64,000 nt of DNA from Luzula sylvatica. Its lineage: Eukaryota > Streptophyta > Magnoliopsida > Poales > Juncaceae. Location of the stretch: positions 16,702,393 to 16,766,392 of the forward strand of contig OX326960.1 in NCBI GenBank assembly GCA_946800325.1, in the 5' to 3' direction. Of this stretch, positions 1-12,263 are shown one piece after another. The number at the start of each line of letters is the position of its first letter. Within the stretch, counting starts at the first letter, position 1. The notes under the pieces were generated by a model that was given only the letters and a program-made list of their open reading frames with translations, ran no database searches and had not been told where the DNA came from. A program made the translations under genes and the position numbers.

Positions 1-230
1 ACTGTATATGGCCTCTATTTGAAACGGGCTCTATTTAATTTGGGCTAGTTTTGTTCAGCTTAGTTGCTGCACAGGCACACAGCACCACAGACTCCACAGG
101 TCCACAACGAGATACGGTCCGGACTCTTGGGCAAACCGACTCGACTCACCATTAACCTGATCAAATTCCAACCGAGCCCTACTAGTACTCGCAGCTTCTC
201 CACCTCCAGTCTCTCATTTCCCTCCCCCCC
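1..230 (+). promoter_or_regulatory. 5' flank and probable leader of the SF3B2 gene
   Basis: This stretch precedes the SF3B2 start codon and reads C/T-rich just before the ATG, as plant leaders often do. A TGGGCT motif (site II type, common in promoters of plant housekeeping genes) is visible near position 41. No clear TATA box is seen. The transcription start cannot be placed from sequence alone. The promoter probably extends left of the window. Confidence 0.4.
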
Positions 231-1674
231 ATGGCTGCAGTTGTCGTAACGCCAGGCGATCTCCCGCGTTCAGACCCTACCACCAATTCTAAACCTAATG
301 GCGAGCTCATTAGCAACGCCGCCGATTCCAACGGGAAGAAGAAGTTGCGAGAGAGCGACCGCCGCCGCCGCAGGCGGAACAAGAAGAAGAATAAGAAGAG
401 CTCCGCTGCGGGCGGAGATGATGAAGAAGAAAGTGATTCCGTCAACGGTGATGGATTGAATGAGAATGCTGATCCGAACAATCACAAGGTAAGATACGTG
501 CTCAACTTTTAGGGTTTGTAAAATTGAAAGTACCTTCCGGTATTTTGACACAATTATTGAATTAATTTTTCAAAATTGAAGATATCTTTCTAATGTTTTA
601 TACCAATCTCTTGATTTCATTGATGCATAATGCGCTTGCAAAATGATTTTTTCGATGGATAATTCTAATTTAAGATATGGTACCAGGTTGACGTATCAGT
701 AGAGATAGAGTATGTACCAGAGGAGGTAAATTTAGAGGAGAGCTTTCTTGAAGATTTCAAGGATATATTTGAAAAATTCCGCTTCAAGGAAACTACCACT
801 ACAGAAGAGGTAAAAACTCGAAAATAATATAAATGTTGAGACCAAAATTTGAATATAAACATATATATATATATATTTTTATTTTATTTTTTTTACTTAG
901 GATGAGGCGAAAAAAGAAGAAGCTTCAGATGCAGCGAAAAAGAAAGACGATTCCGATTCTGAAGAAGAACAAGAAGATCAGCAGAAGAACGAAGGAGGTG
1001 TTTCTAATAAGAAAAAGAAGGTGAGGTTATATTTGCAAAATTCGACGTTTACTTTATTTTCGTCTTTTTCTGAATATTTATTATTTTTATTTTGCAGTTG
1101 GAAAAAAGAATGAAAATCGCGGAGCTGAAGACTATTTCCTCTAGGCCTGATGTTGTCGAGGTATAAACTTATCGAAATTTAATTTATTATGTTCAGTTAA
1201 TTATTATTATTTTCAAATATATTTATGTTCATATTTTGTAGGTTTGGGATGCCACAGCAGCAGATCCTAAGTTACTAGTGTACCTTAAATCATACAGAAA
1301 TACCGTACCTGTACCAAGACACTGGTGTCAGAAACGCAAATTTTTGCAGGTATTATTAAATATCATTTTTTTCCATAAAGTTTCTGTTTGTAATAAAATC
1401 AAAGATTGCATGAAAAAAAATATGTTTTGTATTTTCAAATACTATGATTTTTTTGAGGGTTCTATTCTAACTTTAATAATGCAAATGCAACAAATTGTTA
1501 TAATAGATTTATATGGTTTAGGGTTGCATCATATATATAATATATATGGTTATGAAATATAATAAAATAATGAAAAAAGGCTGAGGATTAGCACCTCTTA
1601 TACATGTATCTAATTCTCTTGCAGGAGCTAGATTTTGAAGGCCACGGACTTTGGTGCACTTTTCTTGGTTTCTC

Positions 1675-1705
<31 letters not shown>

Positions 1706-4142
1706 GGGTCTTTGTTACATATTTGCACTGCAACATATCTGAACAAGTTTGTACCTCGACATATCTGACTTGTGCACAAAAATGAAATTGAACGGATTGC
1801 AAAATTAACACCACAAAAATTGATAATAATGACATTATTCAAGATCATTAAGAAATTTTCTATTATATATGCAATATCTCATATTTGACCGATACTGTCA
1901 CATTGTTTATGGATTGCAGATATTTTCAGTTGTTTGTCGAAGTTCATAAATTATATTTCTGACATTTGCATAAATTCACATTTTTCTTTATCTTATGGAC
2001 CTTACAAAATATTTTCATTATTTTTTCAGGGAAAGAGAGGTATAGAGAAAGCACCGTTTCAACTTCCTGACTTCATTGCCGCTACTGGCATCGAAAAAAT
2101 CAGACAGGTATATTAAAATTATCTTTTTTATTTGTTCTTACTTTGGTTAACTAAAGTCCATAACATTTTAATTAATTTATGATTTTAGGCGTATATAGAG
2201 AAAGAAGACAGCAAGAAGCTAAAGGCAAAACAACGCGAAAAAATGCAACCAAAAATGGGAAAAATGGATATTGATTATCAGGTAAATAAATGAATATATT
2301 TTTTTTGATAAACCAAAACGCGTCATATAATGAAATTTGATTTTCTAGGTTTTGCACGATGCGTTTTTCAAATACCAAACAAAGCCGAAACTAACTGCAC
2401 ACGGAGAGCTCTACTACGAAGGAAAAGAATTCGAGGTATAAATACACATTTCAATAATTCATATCTTTTAGAATTTTAGAAATACAAATGAATAATGTGT
2501 ATATTAATATTTAATTATTTACAGATAAAACTCAGGGAAATGAAACCAGGCATGCTGTCGAAGGATCTGAAGGAAGCTCTTGGCATGCCTGACGGCGCTC
2601 CCCCTCCTTGGCTTATTAACATGCAGGTCCCTCATTAGTTCAATATTCTCATTTCCAATTATTACATGCTTTTATTATATTTTTTGAATTTTGAAAAACA
2701 GAGATACGGGCCGCCTCCTTCGTATCCAAGCTTGAAGATACCAGGATTGAATGCTCCAATTCCACCTGGCGCCAGCTTCGGCTACCATCCTGGGGGCTGG
2801 GGCAAACCTCCTGTTGACGAGGTTTCTTTAATTTTTCATTAATTTATTATTATTATGAGTAATTTAATATATAATATTTTTTTTCGTCTTTTTGCATGAA
2901 CAGTTTGGCCGTCCTTTATATGGAGATGTTTTTGGCGTCCACGTGCAAGATCAACCCAACTACGATGTATTTATCCATCTCTCTCTCTCTCTCTCTCTCT
3001 CTGAATTTCATTATGTAATTAATATTAAATGTGTGAACGAAACAGGACGAGCCAGTGGACAAGAGCAAACACTGGGGAGACTTGGAGGAGGAAGAAGAAG
3101 AAGAGGAAGAGGAGGAAGAAATGGAGGAAGAAGAAGAAGCCATCGAGGATGAAGAAATGGAGGACGGCATTCAATCTGTTGACAGTCTCGCTAGGTTCTT
3201 TCTCTCTCTAGAAAAAAAATAATAATTCAATAAAAACGTATTGTAACTAACAAACTAAGATATTCGTTTTACAGTACTCCTACTGGAGTGGAAACTCCAG
3301 ATGTTATCGACCTCAGGAAACAACAAAGGAAGGAACCCAGCGATAAACCTCTATACCAGGTAACTTAAATCCCGGATTTTATTTCTTTGTTTAACCGGGA
3401 ATTCAATTCTATATTCTTGATTTCTTGATTAAATACGCGGATGTTATTTGTGAAGGTTCTCGAGGAGAAAGAAGAGAGGATTGCTCCGGGCACCCTACTC
3501 GGCACGTCTCACACGTACGTTTCTCTTTTTTATTTTTTTTATTTTAATATTTCTTATTTGGAATTGTTTGTTTATTATTATGGACTATTTTCTTTTTTTG
3601 AATTACAGATATGTTATTGGCACGCAAGACAAGGCGTCTGGCAAGAGGGTAGGATTTTTATATATATTTTTTTTGAAGCTTGGATTTTTATATTTATTAA
3701 TGAATGTTTTCATCTTTTTATTAAATTTGTGATTTTTTATGTTAGGTTGATCTTTTGCGGGGTCAAAAAGCGGATAAGGTTGACGTCACTATTCAACCAG
3801 AGGAACTTGAAGCTATGGACGATGTGCTGGCAGCCAAGTAAGATTCTCCCAACAATTATATTATTATTATTATTATTATTATTATTTAATTTAATAAGCT
3901 CTTCTAATTGTATTTTTTCATAATGATATTTTACAGGTACGAGGAAGCAAGGGAAGAAGAGAAGCTCCGAAACAAGAAAGAAGATTTCAGCGACATGGTT
4001 GCAGAGGTTCGTTATTCGCTTAATTTTTCTTGTGATTTGATCTTTTTATTAATTATTATTTTTTATTTTGCAGAATGCAAGCAAGAGAAAGAGAAAGCAC
4101 GAGAAAGACGGCAAGTCGAAAAAGAAGGATTTCAAGTTCTAA
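231..4142 (+). CDS. SF3B2: Splicing factor 3B subunit 2 (SF3b145/SAP145 homologue), 18 exons
   Basis: Core component of the SF3b complex of the U2 snRNP; in the family it helps anchor U2 at the branch site in the nucleus. Exons read directly, all with GT..AG introns: 231-488, 687-809, 901-1020, 1098-1160, 1242-1349, 2030-2107, 2189-2281, 2349-2435, 2525-2626, 2702-2821, 2904-2966, 3046-3194, 3275-3359, 3456-3514, 3609-3648, 3746-3837, 3937-4006, 4074-4142. They join in frame to 592 codons plus TAA. The N-terminus has an Arg/Lys-rich run (about residues 44-56). A DUF382 region covers about 178-300 (it includes VWDATAADPKLLVYLKSYRN and a KMGKMDIDYQ motif). A PSP region covers about 315-380 (PPPWL, RYGPPPSYP, GYHPGGWGKPP). 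A Glu-rich run lies at about 418-445. The end carries EDFSDMVAE and a basic tail finishing in KDFKF. Length fits plant homologues, which lack the longer N-terminus of animals. The ATG at 231 opens the conserved N-terminus. Intron 5 (680 nt) is the longest. Confidence 0.96.
1677..1705. repeat. (TAA)n microsatellite in SF3B2 intron 5
   Basis: About ten uninterrupted TAA units lie within the longest intron of SF3B2. Similar AT-type triplet runs occur in intron 16 (near 3861-3886). They have no coding consequence and are likely polymorphic. Confidence 0.9.
2977..3001. repeat. (TC)n microsatellite in SF3B2 intron 11
   Basis: A run of about twelve TC units lies just inside intron 11 of SF3B2, between the exon ending at 2966 and the exon starting at 3046. 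It may act as extra polypyrimidine sequence, though the acceptor lies about 45 nt further on. Confidence 0.85.
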
Positions 4143-4584
4143 TTCTCCTCGCATTCCGTGTTTATTGTACTTGCACTCAGTTATGAGCGTTTCTTTAGAT
4201 ATGTATTTGTAATATTTACAACGAGCTAAATTTAACCACCTTTTTTGACTATCGATTTGTTATCCATGCAAGTTTTAGTACTGGAAATCTTCAATGAAAT
4301 CCTCTTATCGAAAAATATGGTATATTTGGTTTCAAACATTGAAATATTTTATTAAAAAATTAGAGCATGGATGTTCCATTTAAAAAACATGGAAGCGGTA
4401 GTTCCGAACAACGACATTCTATCAGAAGGAAACCCCTCAACAATAAAATTAACGAGATTTACAATGATATCATATAAGTCAGATATCAGTAAGAATGAAA
4501 TATACCGTTGAACATATCACATTGTTAGTTCAAATGTGAGAGACAGAACTGAATCGTCCATATCACACCCCCCACAAAAAGTTT
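4143..4584 (+). other. 3' UTR and downstream flank of SF3B2
   Basis: No ORF of note. The first part should be the 3' UTR. The whole stretch up to about 4540 is closely repeated at 12606-12985, which follows the duplicated SF3B2 tail. This shows that the duplication included the 3' flank. Confidence 0.6.
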
Positions 4585-4835
4585 GCTCAAGCAGACGTTA
4601 ATTAGGAGTAATCCATGTGAGAGGTGCATCACGAGGTAGAAAACAATCTGTCCATGAGACAAAACCGTCCCATTCTATTGTCAACCATATCATACACCCT
4701 GAATTGGTGTCCCGTCTTCACCCAATGATGACTATCGCATGTGTCGGCCAAGTACACTGAATTTCCAACGCAGTTGGGGAATATGCAAGGATTAACCACC
4801 AATGCCGAGTTATTTCCGACAAATACTGATGGTTC
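4585..4835 (-). pseudogene. 3' end fragment of an F-box/DUF295 gene
   Basis: Read on the minus strand, this matches the last 75 or so codons of the F-box genes at 24131-25294 and 41538-42680. It keeps the elements that read FPNC.GN..YLADTC and GHQF.VY.MVD in the intact genes, and the trailing sequence after the stop. It has no F-box, no start and no upstream part. It is embedded between the SF3B2 flank and an R repeat. The tandem copy of this region (12985-13067) has no such fragment, so it was either inserted here or lost there. Confidence 0.8.
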
Positions 4836-4852
4836 ACCGACTATATTAAAAT

Positions 4853-5298
4853 TTAAAATTGTTATGTTTCATTTCCTAACAAATGAAAATTTGTCAACAC
4901 GGGTACAGTAGGAGCATTTATTTGAGTGATTTTGGTGTATTGTAGTCACGGGTTCGATTATGTATTAGCAATTGCAATATATTGTCATTGTGCAATGATT
5001 TTTTATTGATTTCCTTCAATATTCTAAACATTTGAATTTTGCATGAGTAAATAAATCATGAAATTAATCGGACATACAAGGTACTAATTTATACATCAAA
5101 TCAAAGAAAACTCACACATTTCTCAAGGTATACCATACGTCTCACTTTTTTCTCATGATATACCTAACCAGTCGTAGTTTGTAATAATCTTTTGTTCATC
5201 TCATTTAAGCTTAATCTTACTATATGCATCCACTATCCGCATGACAAGTCGATGAAAATGGTAAAAAAATATGTGCTGTAACGTAGGATTAAGATATA
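4853..5298 (+). repeat. R repeat copy 1, left half (interrupted by LINE-1)
   Basis: First half of a dispersed repeat that recurs in this window (13067, 20250, 22135, 40590, 45225, 45700, 47646, 49718, 58475). Recognisable landmarks are TTAGCAATTGCAATAT, CACATTTCTCAAGGTATACC, GTCTCACTTTTTTCTC and GGATTAAGATAGATTAAATC. It has no coding capacity. The copy is split at its GGATTAAGATATA segment by LINE-1 and continues at 11847. Confidence 0.8.
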
Positions 5299-5533
5299 TA
5301 TATATTTTTTGAATGAATACCAAGAGGTATCGGTCGATTTTTATAGATATGAAAAGGAGTGATTTACATATTTATAAAAATACTAGAAAAAAATAAAACT
5401 AATAAAATAAAAAGAGTGAAAGAAGAATAGAGCGCCAAGGTAGCAATCCGCAATGATGCGCCTGTGCTCCAAATCGTAGTGGTTTTCGAGTACCCTTATT
5501 AGTGCTCTTAAACGAATTGGTATGCGCCTCAGT

Positions 5534-8500
5534 TTATATTGGTGTTATTTTCCGTGGGATTGCATTTCTCCATCCGATTGCCTCTGTTAGAGCTTTATCC
5601 GCTACTTGTAGTGGTGTTTTCGTGTTGTTTGTGAAAATCCTTTCATTTCGTTGTTTCCATACGTTCCAACTTATCGCAAGCCACACTAAATCCCAGTCAT
5701 CCCTTAGGGTTTTATCTATTTTCTTTCGGTTTATTTGCCATGACTCATATAGGTCTATTTGTGGCGAAAATCTTAACGGTATTAGGATTTTGCGTTCTAT
5801 GTTTCTCCAAACCGCGATCGTATATGAGCACAAGGACAATAGATGGAAAGCCGATTCTTCAAATCGTCCGCACAATTTGCATATTGTGTCATTTTGCCAT
5901 CCTTTTTTTTGTAGTATGTCGCATGTATTCAACTTTTCTCAAGGGCCAACCAAAAGAAGATTTTGATCTTCGTCGGCACTTTTGTTTTCCATAATTGTTC
6001 TTGCCATCGTGATGTTATTCCGGGATTAATGAGGAAGTTGTATGCGTTCATGGCACTATATTCCCCGTCGGTTGACCATCGCCATGTTGTATTTAAGCCA
6101 TTGGTTATTGTTGCGGCTCGGTATATAGGTATGAGCGTTTGGAGATTTGTGAGGAAGAAAGATAGTTTGTTTGTGGGATAATTCTCAAGCTCGAGAGTGT
6201 TGTGGATTCCATATAGATTGTTTAGACAATTTGTCTATAGGCTATCTTCATGTTTATCTAACCTCCATAGGGCCTTGAGAAGAAGCGCTTCATTTTTTAT
6301 CTTGATATTCGGTATTGCCAAGCCTCCGAATTTTCTTGGCAAACAAACTTTTGACCATTTTACTAGGCAATTTCCGGGATTGCACTTATCGCTCCCTTTC
6401 CATAGAAAAGTTCTCATTACTTTGTTTATTTCATTAATTACCCATATTGGTAACTTAATGGATTGCATTTGGTAGATAGGTATCGATGCTAGAGTGGCTT
6501 GTATTAGGGTCAATCTCCCGCCCAAAGATAATAGTTTGCCTTTCCAATTAGCTACTTTGTCTTGGATTTTTTTAATTAGGGGTAAGAATATTATTTTTCT
6601 TGGCTTCTTCGCCGAGAGTGTGGTACCGAGGTATTGGATCGGTAACTCTCTTTTGTTACATTTTGTTATTCTTTTGATTACCTCCTCTAGCTCGGACGGG
6701 ATATTTATTGGCGAGAAACTTGTTTTTTCCCAATTGATCGTCAATCCCGTTATTTGTGTGAAAAATTCCATGGCCTTGCTTATTATTTTGAGGTTGTTCG
6801 GGTGGGCTTCAACGAATAGGAGAGTATCGTCGGCGTATTGTAGGATCCTTGACCGTACATTTGTTGAACACCTCAATAGTGGGTCGATATTGTTTATGAT
6901 TCTTTGAAAGGTGTCAATCGCCAAATTAAAGAGTAGAGGCGATAGCGGGTCGCCTTGTCGTAGTCCTCTTTGGTGGAAGAAATAAGGTGATTGTTCTCCA
7001 TTTATTTTGATTGAAGAAGAAGATGAGATGAGGAGGTTTTTTATCCATAAGATCCATTTTGGCGGGAAACCTCTAACTCTAAATAGTTCAAGCAAGAAAT
7101 CCCAAGATACATTGTCAAAAGCCTTTTTAATGTCTATTTTCATCATGATGGCCGGGATTTTGTTTTTGGTGTAGTAGTTGACATATTCTCTTGCTACGAG
7201 TGTTGAATCCGTCGTGGATCTTCCTTTAATAAATGCGGATTGGTTTATGCCTAAAAGCTCGGGTAGTATAGGTTGTAGTCTAGAGGCCAAGATTTTTGTG
7301 ATAATTTTAATCGGTGTGTTTATTACACTAATTGGTCTATAGTCCTCAATTGCCTTTGCCCCCTTGATTTTCGGAATAAGCGTTATGTTTGCTTGATTTA
7401 TTCTCCATAGGTCTAGTTTGTTTTCTTGGAAGTCATCTATCAAATTTATGAACTCCGACTTGATGCCGTTCCAAAGAATTTGTATGTACTCGGCCGGTAG
7501 TCCGTCCGGTCCCACGGATTTTCTCTTTTTTATTTGATGTATTGTTTTTGTGATTTCTACATGTTGGATCGGAGCCACTAAAGGATTTAGAGTTTGTTGG
7601 TCGAGGGGCGAGTTCCAAAACATCGTGAGGTCCGCCACGCATGGTTGTGATGAATTCCCTAAGGTGTTTTTGTAGTGGTTGTAGAAGATATCAAGTATCA
7701 ATATTGGGTCACTTATGGTTTGTCCGTTTAGGGAGACGGTCGAGATGAAATTTCTATTTCTTCTCGCCGTCGCCAAAGCATGGAAATATGCCGTGTTGTG
7801 GTCTCCAAATTTAATCCACTTGGCGGAGCTTCTTTGTTGCCATTTTGTTTCGGATTGGATAGCAAGTTCTTGCGCCTTCGTTTTTATTTGAATTTTAAGG
7901 TTGGTTTCTATATTTGTTAAAGGTCTATTTTCTTCTAAGAGATCGAATAGTTGTAAGCTTTTTTTGCATATTTCAAAGTTGCTATCCGGGTTGTTGATGT
8001 TGGTGGCGGCCCAATCGGCCAGAGTCTTGGAGGCTTTTGTTAGTTTGTTTATGAATGTCTTAGCCGATATATTGCTTTGTTGTGTCGCAATCCAAGTTTG
8101 TACAAAGATGGTTTTAGCCTCGTTTTTTTGTAGCCATGATCTTTCTAATCTAATTTGTCTCGAGGTGGTTGAACTCGGTATTGAAAAGGATAATTTTAGA
8201 GGGGAGTGGTCTGACGTTGTTCTTGGTAATTCTTTCGTTTCTATGATTAAATTTTGTGTTAGGAAGTGTTGTGAAATTAGGGCTCTGTCTAGTTTGGAAT
8301 GAACCGGGTTGGGTGTGTTATTAGTCCATGTGAAGTCTCTAGCCGTTAGTGATACCTCTCCTAAGTTCATTTCCGAGATGAAATCGTTGAATGCTAAAAT
8401 ATGGTTTGGGAGATGTCCATTACCGTTTGATTCGTTCGTTGATCGGATAAGGTTGAAATCCCCTAGTACTACCCATGGTAGCTCGGATGGATTGATGAGT

Positions 8501-8895
8501 TTCATTTCTTCTAAAAAAACTTTTTTTTCATTGTTATGTGTGGGACCCTAGACATTTGTTAAGATGAATGTGAAGCCATTATTTAGAGATAGAGTTGAGG
8601 ATATTGAGTGAGTTTGTTCGAGGTGATTTTTCAAGGTGAAGTCGTCGGACCAAGATGTTAAGAGACCCCCACGGGAACCGATTGCATTTTTGTGTGCGAA
8701 AGAATTTATATGTGGTGGACAAACTTTTTTCATATCAAAAAAGGATGTGGCATTTAATTTCGTTTCTTGCATACAAAAGATGTTGAAATTAGAGTTTCTA
8801 GTTGTGTCTTTAACTAGTTTGCATTTGCCATCTTGTCCTAGACCTCTTACATTCCAAAATAAAATCGCTAGAAAATTAAAAAGTTTTAGCTGCAT
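5534..8895 (-). pseudogene. LINE-1 ORF2: endonuclease / reverse transcriptase (broken)
   Basis: The N-terminal APE-type endonuclease shows WNVRGLG, the catalytic-glutamate motif MQETK, LGDFN and SDHSPL. The reverse transcriptase shows KIDIKKAFD, RQGDPLSPLLFNL and the active site QYADD. Then come a YLG..L segment, a GWKGKLLSLGGRL-like segment and a C-terminal zf-RVT zinc knuckle (CKLCGRFEESAFHLLSLC). Two in-frame stops are seen: a TAG at 8548-8550 (after TNV, before GPT) and a TAG at 6232-6234 (after EDSL). A 1-nt frameshift lies near 5935, so the last 133 residues are in another frame. Otherwise the frame is open for over 700 codons across the RT. The protein would nick DNA and prime reverse transcription at the nick. 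Confidence 0.93.
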
Positions 8896-9229
8896 AATAA
8901 AATAAAGGGAAGATACATTGCCCTAATGGCGTCGCCTTAATGGCTTTGCTGACTCTATCAGCTCAGGGATCTAAGTACCCGCTCTCGGGCCATAGACCTC
9001 TTCTTCATCCCTATAGTCGATCAATTGTACGTCCTCTTCTTCAAAATCAAATTTTCCTACGTTATCTGCATGTGCATTAAGAGTTAGATTGATGGTTGAG
9101 AAAGCATGGTAGGAAGACAGTACTAAATCTGATTTAGAGTAAAACATCACTGACTTCTTAAAGTCATTTAATTTTTCTTTTGTTTTGGTCGGGCCTACAT
9201 CTGAGTTGGCTTTTGAGGGTATATTATTA

Positions 9230-11740
9230 TTATTTTTTTTTTATATTGAGGTTTTTGTTGGGCCACAACCCATTCTTTAGAAAATTTGGTTTTAAGAAAT
9301 TGAAAGGTCTCTGTTTTAACTGAGATTTTGGTAGAGTTTTTTGAGTGGTTTTGAGTGCTTCTTCTTCAGGCTTCATCCCGCACAACAGTCTTATATGGTT
9401 TATTTGTTTTTCTTTTAATCCCTCCGGATTTTGTGCCTCTATTTCTAATGCCTTTATGTAGTTGATAGGTTTGATTTTTGTTTTGGTCATGTTTTGCTTC
9501 CTTCTTTTTTTTAACTGAGGCACCACTTCCGTCCCATCCAAAAATTTAGTTTTCTTAATTAATCTTTGCGATTTCCTACTAAGCGAGATAGATGAGAATG
9601 GAGTTTTTGTTTTGTGTTTTTTTGGAGTTCCTTTGTTTATTTTTTTTGATGGCTTTGGTGGTTTAAAATCGTCATTTGTGGGTTTATTTGGACATCTTTC
9701 AGATATTAAGTTATTAATTGGAGGAGGGAATGATGGTGGGCCTACATGAGGAATTATAGCTTTTGATAGATTAAAAGAGTCCATACCATTATTTTCCTGC
9801 TGGGCCGGGATTATTGGGCTTTGAGTGAGCTTGCTTTTCCCTTTAATGATCCATTTCTCCTTTTCTTTGCGTGTGAATTTGGAGGATGTCTGATAGTTGT
9901 GCTCTTGTTGCTTTTGAGCTGTCCCCTCCCCATTAAAACCCACTACTTCTTGTGTCATTCCATCTTTAATGGATGCATTTAATTCTTCTGACTTTTGATT
10001 ATTCCCAGACTCGTTGAGATGACCCGCTTGTTCTTTCGAGGCTGAGATGATCATTCTTTTTGAACTCTGATTGTTCCATCCTTCTGTCGCTCTTTGTACG
10101 ACCTGAGCTACCTCATCAGTGAAACGAAGCTGCCCCTCTACCGTACTTGGCTGCAGGATGTTAGTACCTTGCGTGTCAGGTTCTTGTTCGCCTTGGTTGT
10201 CGTCCATGGCGATTGCCGTTAGGGTTTGCAACTGGTCCGCCAGGTTTTTGTTTTCTGCTTTGGAGAGGTTGTCCGAGAAGACGTAAGGCGCCAGTCTGTC
10301 TTTTTCTGCCGACGGAGGAGCTAGAGTTCAGAGCCTGTATAAAACCGTCTTCCATGTTGGTGCGTCAGCTCGGTTAGCTTTTTTCCTCGCGGGGTTGATT
10401 TCCGACGAATCATGCGAGTCGTTGATGTCCGACTGGATACATCCTCCCGGTATCCTTGGTGTTGAGGAAGATGAGTTAGAGGAGATCTGTGTGGGACTTT
10501 TTGGCTCGAATCAAAATTTGTCTAGGTATGCTTTCTGGTAGTGCATTTGAGTTGGTGTTGAATCCGGAGGCCTGTAATAATAGTGCCTTTCGTCGAGCAC
10601 CGTTATTGGCTTAATTATTATGTCGCTCATGTAACCATGACCGAGTAATCCCACCTCAGCGGGGTATCAAGCCAGATTATGACTCGCGACGAGGATTGAT
10701 AGCGGATTCATGGATTCCATGTTGGTGAAGGGTTTGTGGTCTATGAGGATTCCAAAAGGTTGCGCGATATTTTCGAGTTCTCGCTGGCACCAGCAGTGTG
10801 GAGGCACATTATACAAATCAACCCAAACGAGATGTTCGTAATATACGACCTTAACCCCCACTGCCGGTGTCCAAGGGAAGCAGATGAATCCGAATTTTCT
10901 AAACGGATCTGTTTTTGCAAGGATGAAATCTCGCCTATCGAGTCCGGGTGGTAGTGTGAGGAGATATTTCTTATCAGTCCAATACACAAGATCCACCGGT
11001 TCCTGCCAATCTTCGCAATCTAGTACGAGATTCCTGATAGAGTTGAGATCGTGGTTGTCGACCCGTTCTCCATCGATTATTACTGCTCGATTAAGTTTCC
11101 GAAATTCTGACCTATTCTCTTCTTTATCCTGAATGTGGACATAAGCTTTTTTGATCTGAGTTGGAGGCATTACCTCATTTGCTGGTCTCCCTTTTGGTTG
11201 CATTGCATTGAAAGATGCGAAGCGCGCCAATCTCGTTGTACATGCACCATAGAGGTGACCCGGTTTGTAGCAGTACGCACACGCCTTAGGGTTTCTGCAG
11301 TCGACTGTTTCGTGCCCGAATTGAACGCATCTAAGGCAAAGGCCAGCCCATGAATGGTGGTTAGGATCCGACGGGAAAATAGGTCGTATTTTCGGTGTTC
11401 TGGGTCCTCTTGCCGGAGGAGAGTGTGGACGTTTCCTTCTTGCGGGGGTGTCGAGAGCTTGGGCGTAGGTGCGCCTGGTTTCGAAACCCGGTGGAGGGAC
11501 GTCTCGGTCGGTACGTCTCGTCGTTCCTTTCTGAACTGGTTTCCAGTCCATGGCTGGTTTGTAATGTTTGTATATGTCTTTATCACCATGCATGGTGGAA
11601 TTGTAGGAGAGAAAGTGGTTTGTTTTTTTGTATTGGTTTCGTTTTCTGTGTGTGTATCTATTGGTGGGTGGTTTATATGGAGTTACTGGTGTTGTACGAA
11701 TGTACTGTACCTGAGTCCAGCCATCTCCCATTGGAACCAT
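9230..11740 (-). pseudogene. LINE-1 ORF1: zinc-knuckle RNA-binding protein (broken)
   Basis: One reading frame runs from the ATG at 11740 to the stop at about 9230, interrupted by three TGA codons: at 10667-10669, near 10520 and near 10337. The first 357 codons contain two CX2CX4HX4C knuckles (CLRCVQFGHETVDC and CAYCYKPGHLYGAC), followed by a region like DUF4283/RRM (LVWVDLYNVPPHCW...PFGILID). The C-terminal part (about 10231-9230) is Lys/Gln-rich with basic clusters such as KPSKKINKGTPKKHK. The likely role is LINE RNA binding. The knuckles come before the DUF4283-like part, the same order as in LINE-4 here. All three stops being TGA fits G-to-A or C-to-T decay, but the original codons are not known. 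Confidence 0.85.
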
Positions 11741-11846
11741 TTTTCTCTTAGCTCTCCATTGGAAGTCTCCATTTGTGTGATCTCCATGGAGTCGCCCTTT
11801 TCCTCTCTCTCTTTCTCTCTCTCTCCATTGTTAAATGTAATTTTTT

Positions 11847-12263
11847 GGATTAAGATATATTAAATCGAAAAATCGAACCAACTAAATCAAATCCGACCGG
11901 TTCGGTAAGCGAACCATTTGAACATCCCTAGATTCCCTACCGTGAATTCTAAAAAAGAGCAAACAATCAATACCAAATGTTTAGTCATAAATATAAATCA
12001 ATACATAAACCATTTTTGTGGTTCACCGACTCGATTACTTTTTTCTTTCAAAGGAAACATTTAACAATTTTTGACTGATTTTTTTTTATCAATAATCGGG
12101 TTTAAATTGTTTTTTTATATCAATTTTTATTTACACTCGATCCGACATAAAACAAAAAATTTGAACCCAAATAAGCTATAAATGATTTAATTACGATTTT
12201 ATACCATGTAATTTAATTTGATTTAATTTTTATCCGGACTTTGAAAATCCAATCACGGCATTT
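11847..12263 (+). repeat. R repeat copy 1, right half
   Basis: This begins with the second copy of the LINE-1 target duplication and continues R: CGGTTCGGTAAGCGAACCAT, then GAACATCCCTA, a TTTTTGACTGA segment and the ACTCGATCCGACA segment. It stops abruptly at 12263, where sequence from SF3B2 exon 16 begins. In other R copies the sequence goes on past this point. Confidence 0.8.

Larger units (their letters stand above)
5299..11846 (-). mobile_element. LINE-1: nearly full-length L1-type retrotransposon
   Basis: About 6.55 kb, transcribed right to left. It is flanked by a 13-bp direct repeat, GGATTAAGATATA, at 5286-5298 and 11847-11859. The same R sequence is uninterrupted at about 13974, 20638 and 45650 and, inverted, near 22860 and 49800. 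These are natural empty sites. It has a short 5' leader with GA-rich runs (11741-11846), ORF1 (11740-9230), an inter-ORF gap of about 330 nt, ORF2 (8895-5534), and a 3' end close to a short A-rich/TATATA tail at 5299-5312. The ORFs carry a few stops and a frameshift, so this copy is probably dead but not old. Confidence 0.93.

Noticed and set aside
2892..3211. Frames with Arg/Lys- or Ser-rich runs in the SF3B2 region
   Set aside because: They are shifted or opposite readings of the Glu-rich exon 12.
6494..8302. Plus-strand frames of 130-140 codons opposite LINE-1
   Set aside because: They are mirror frames of the minus-strand ORF2, which has clear endonuclease and RT motifs.
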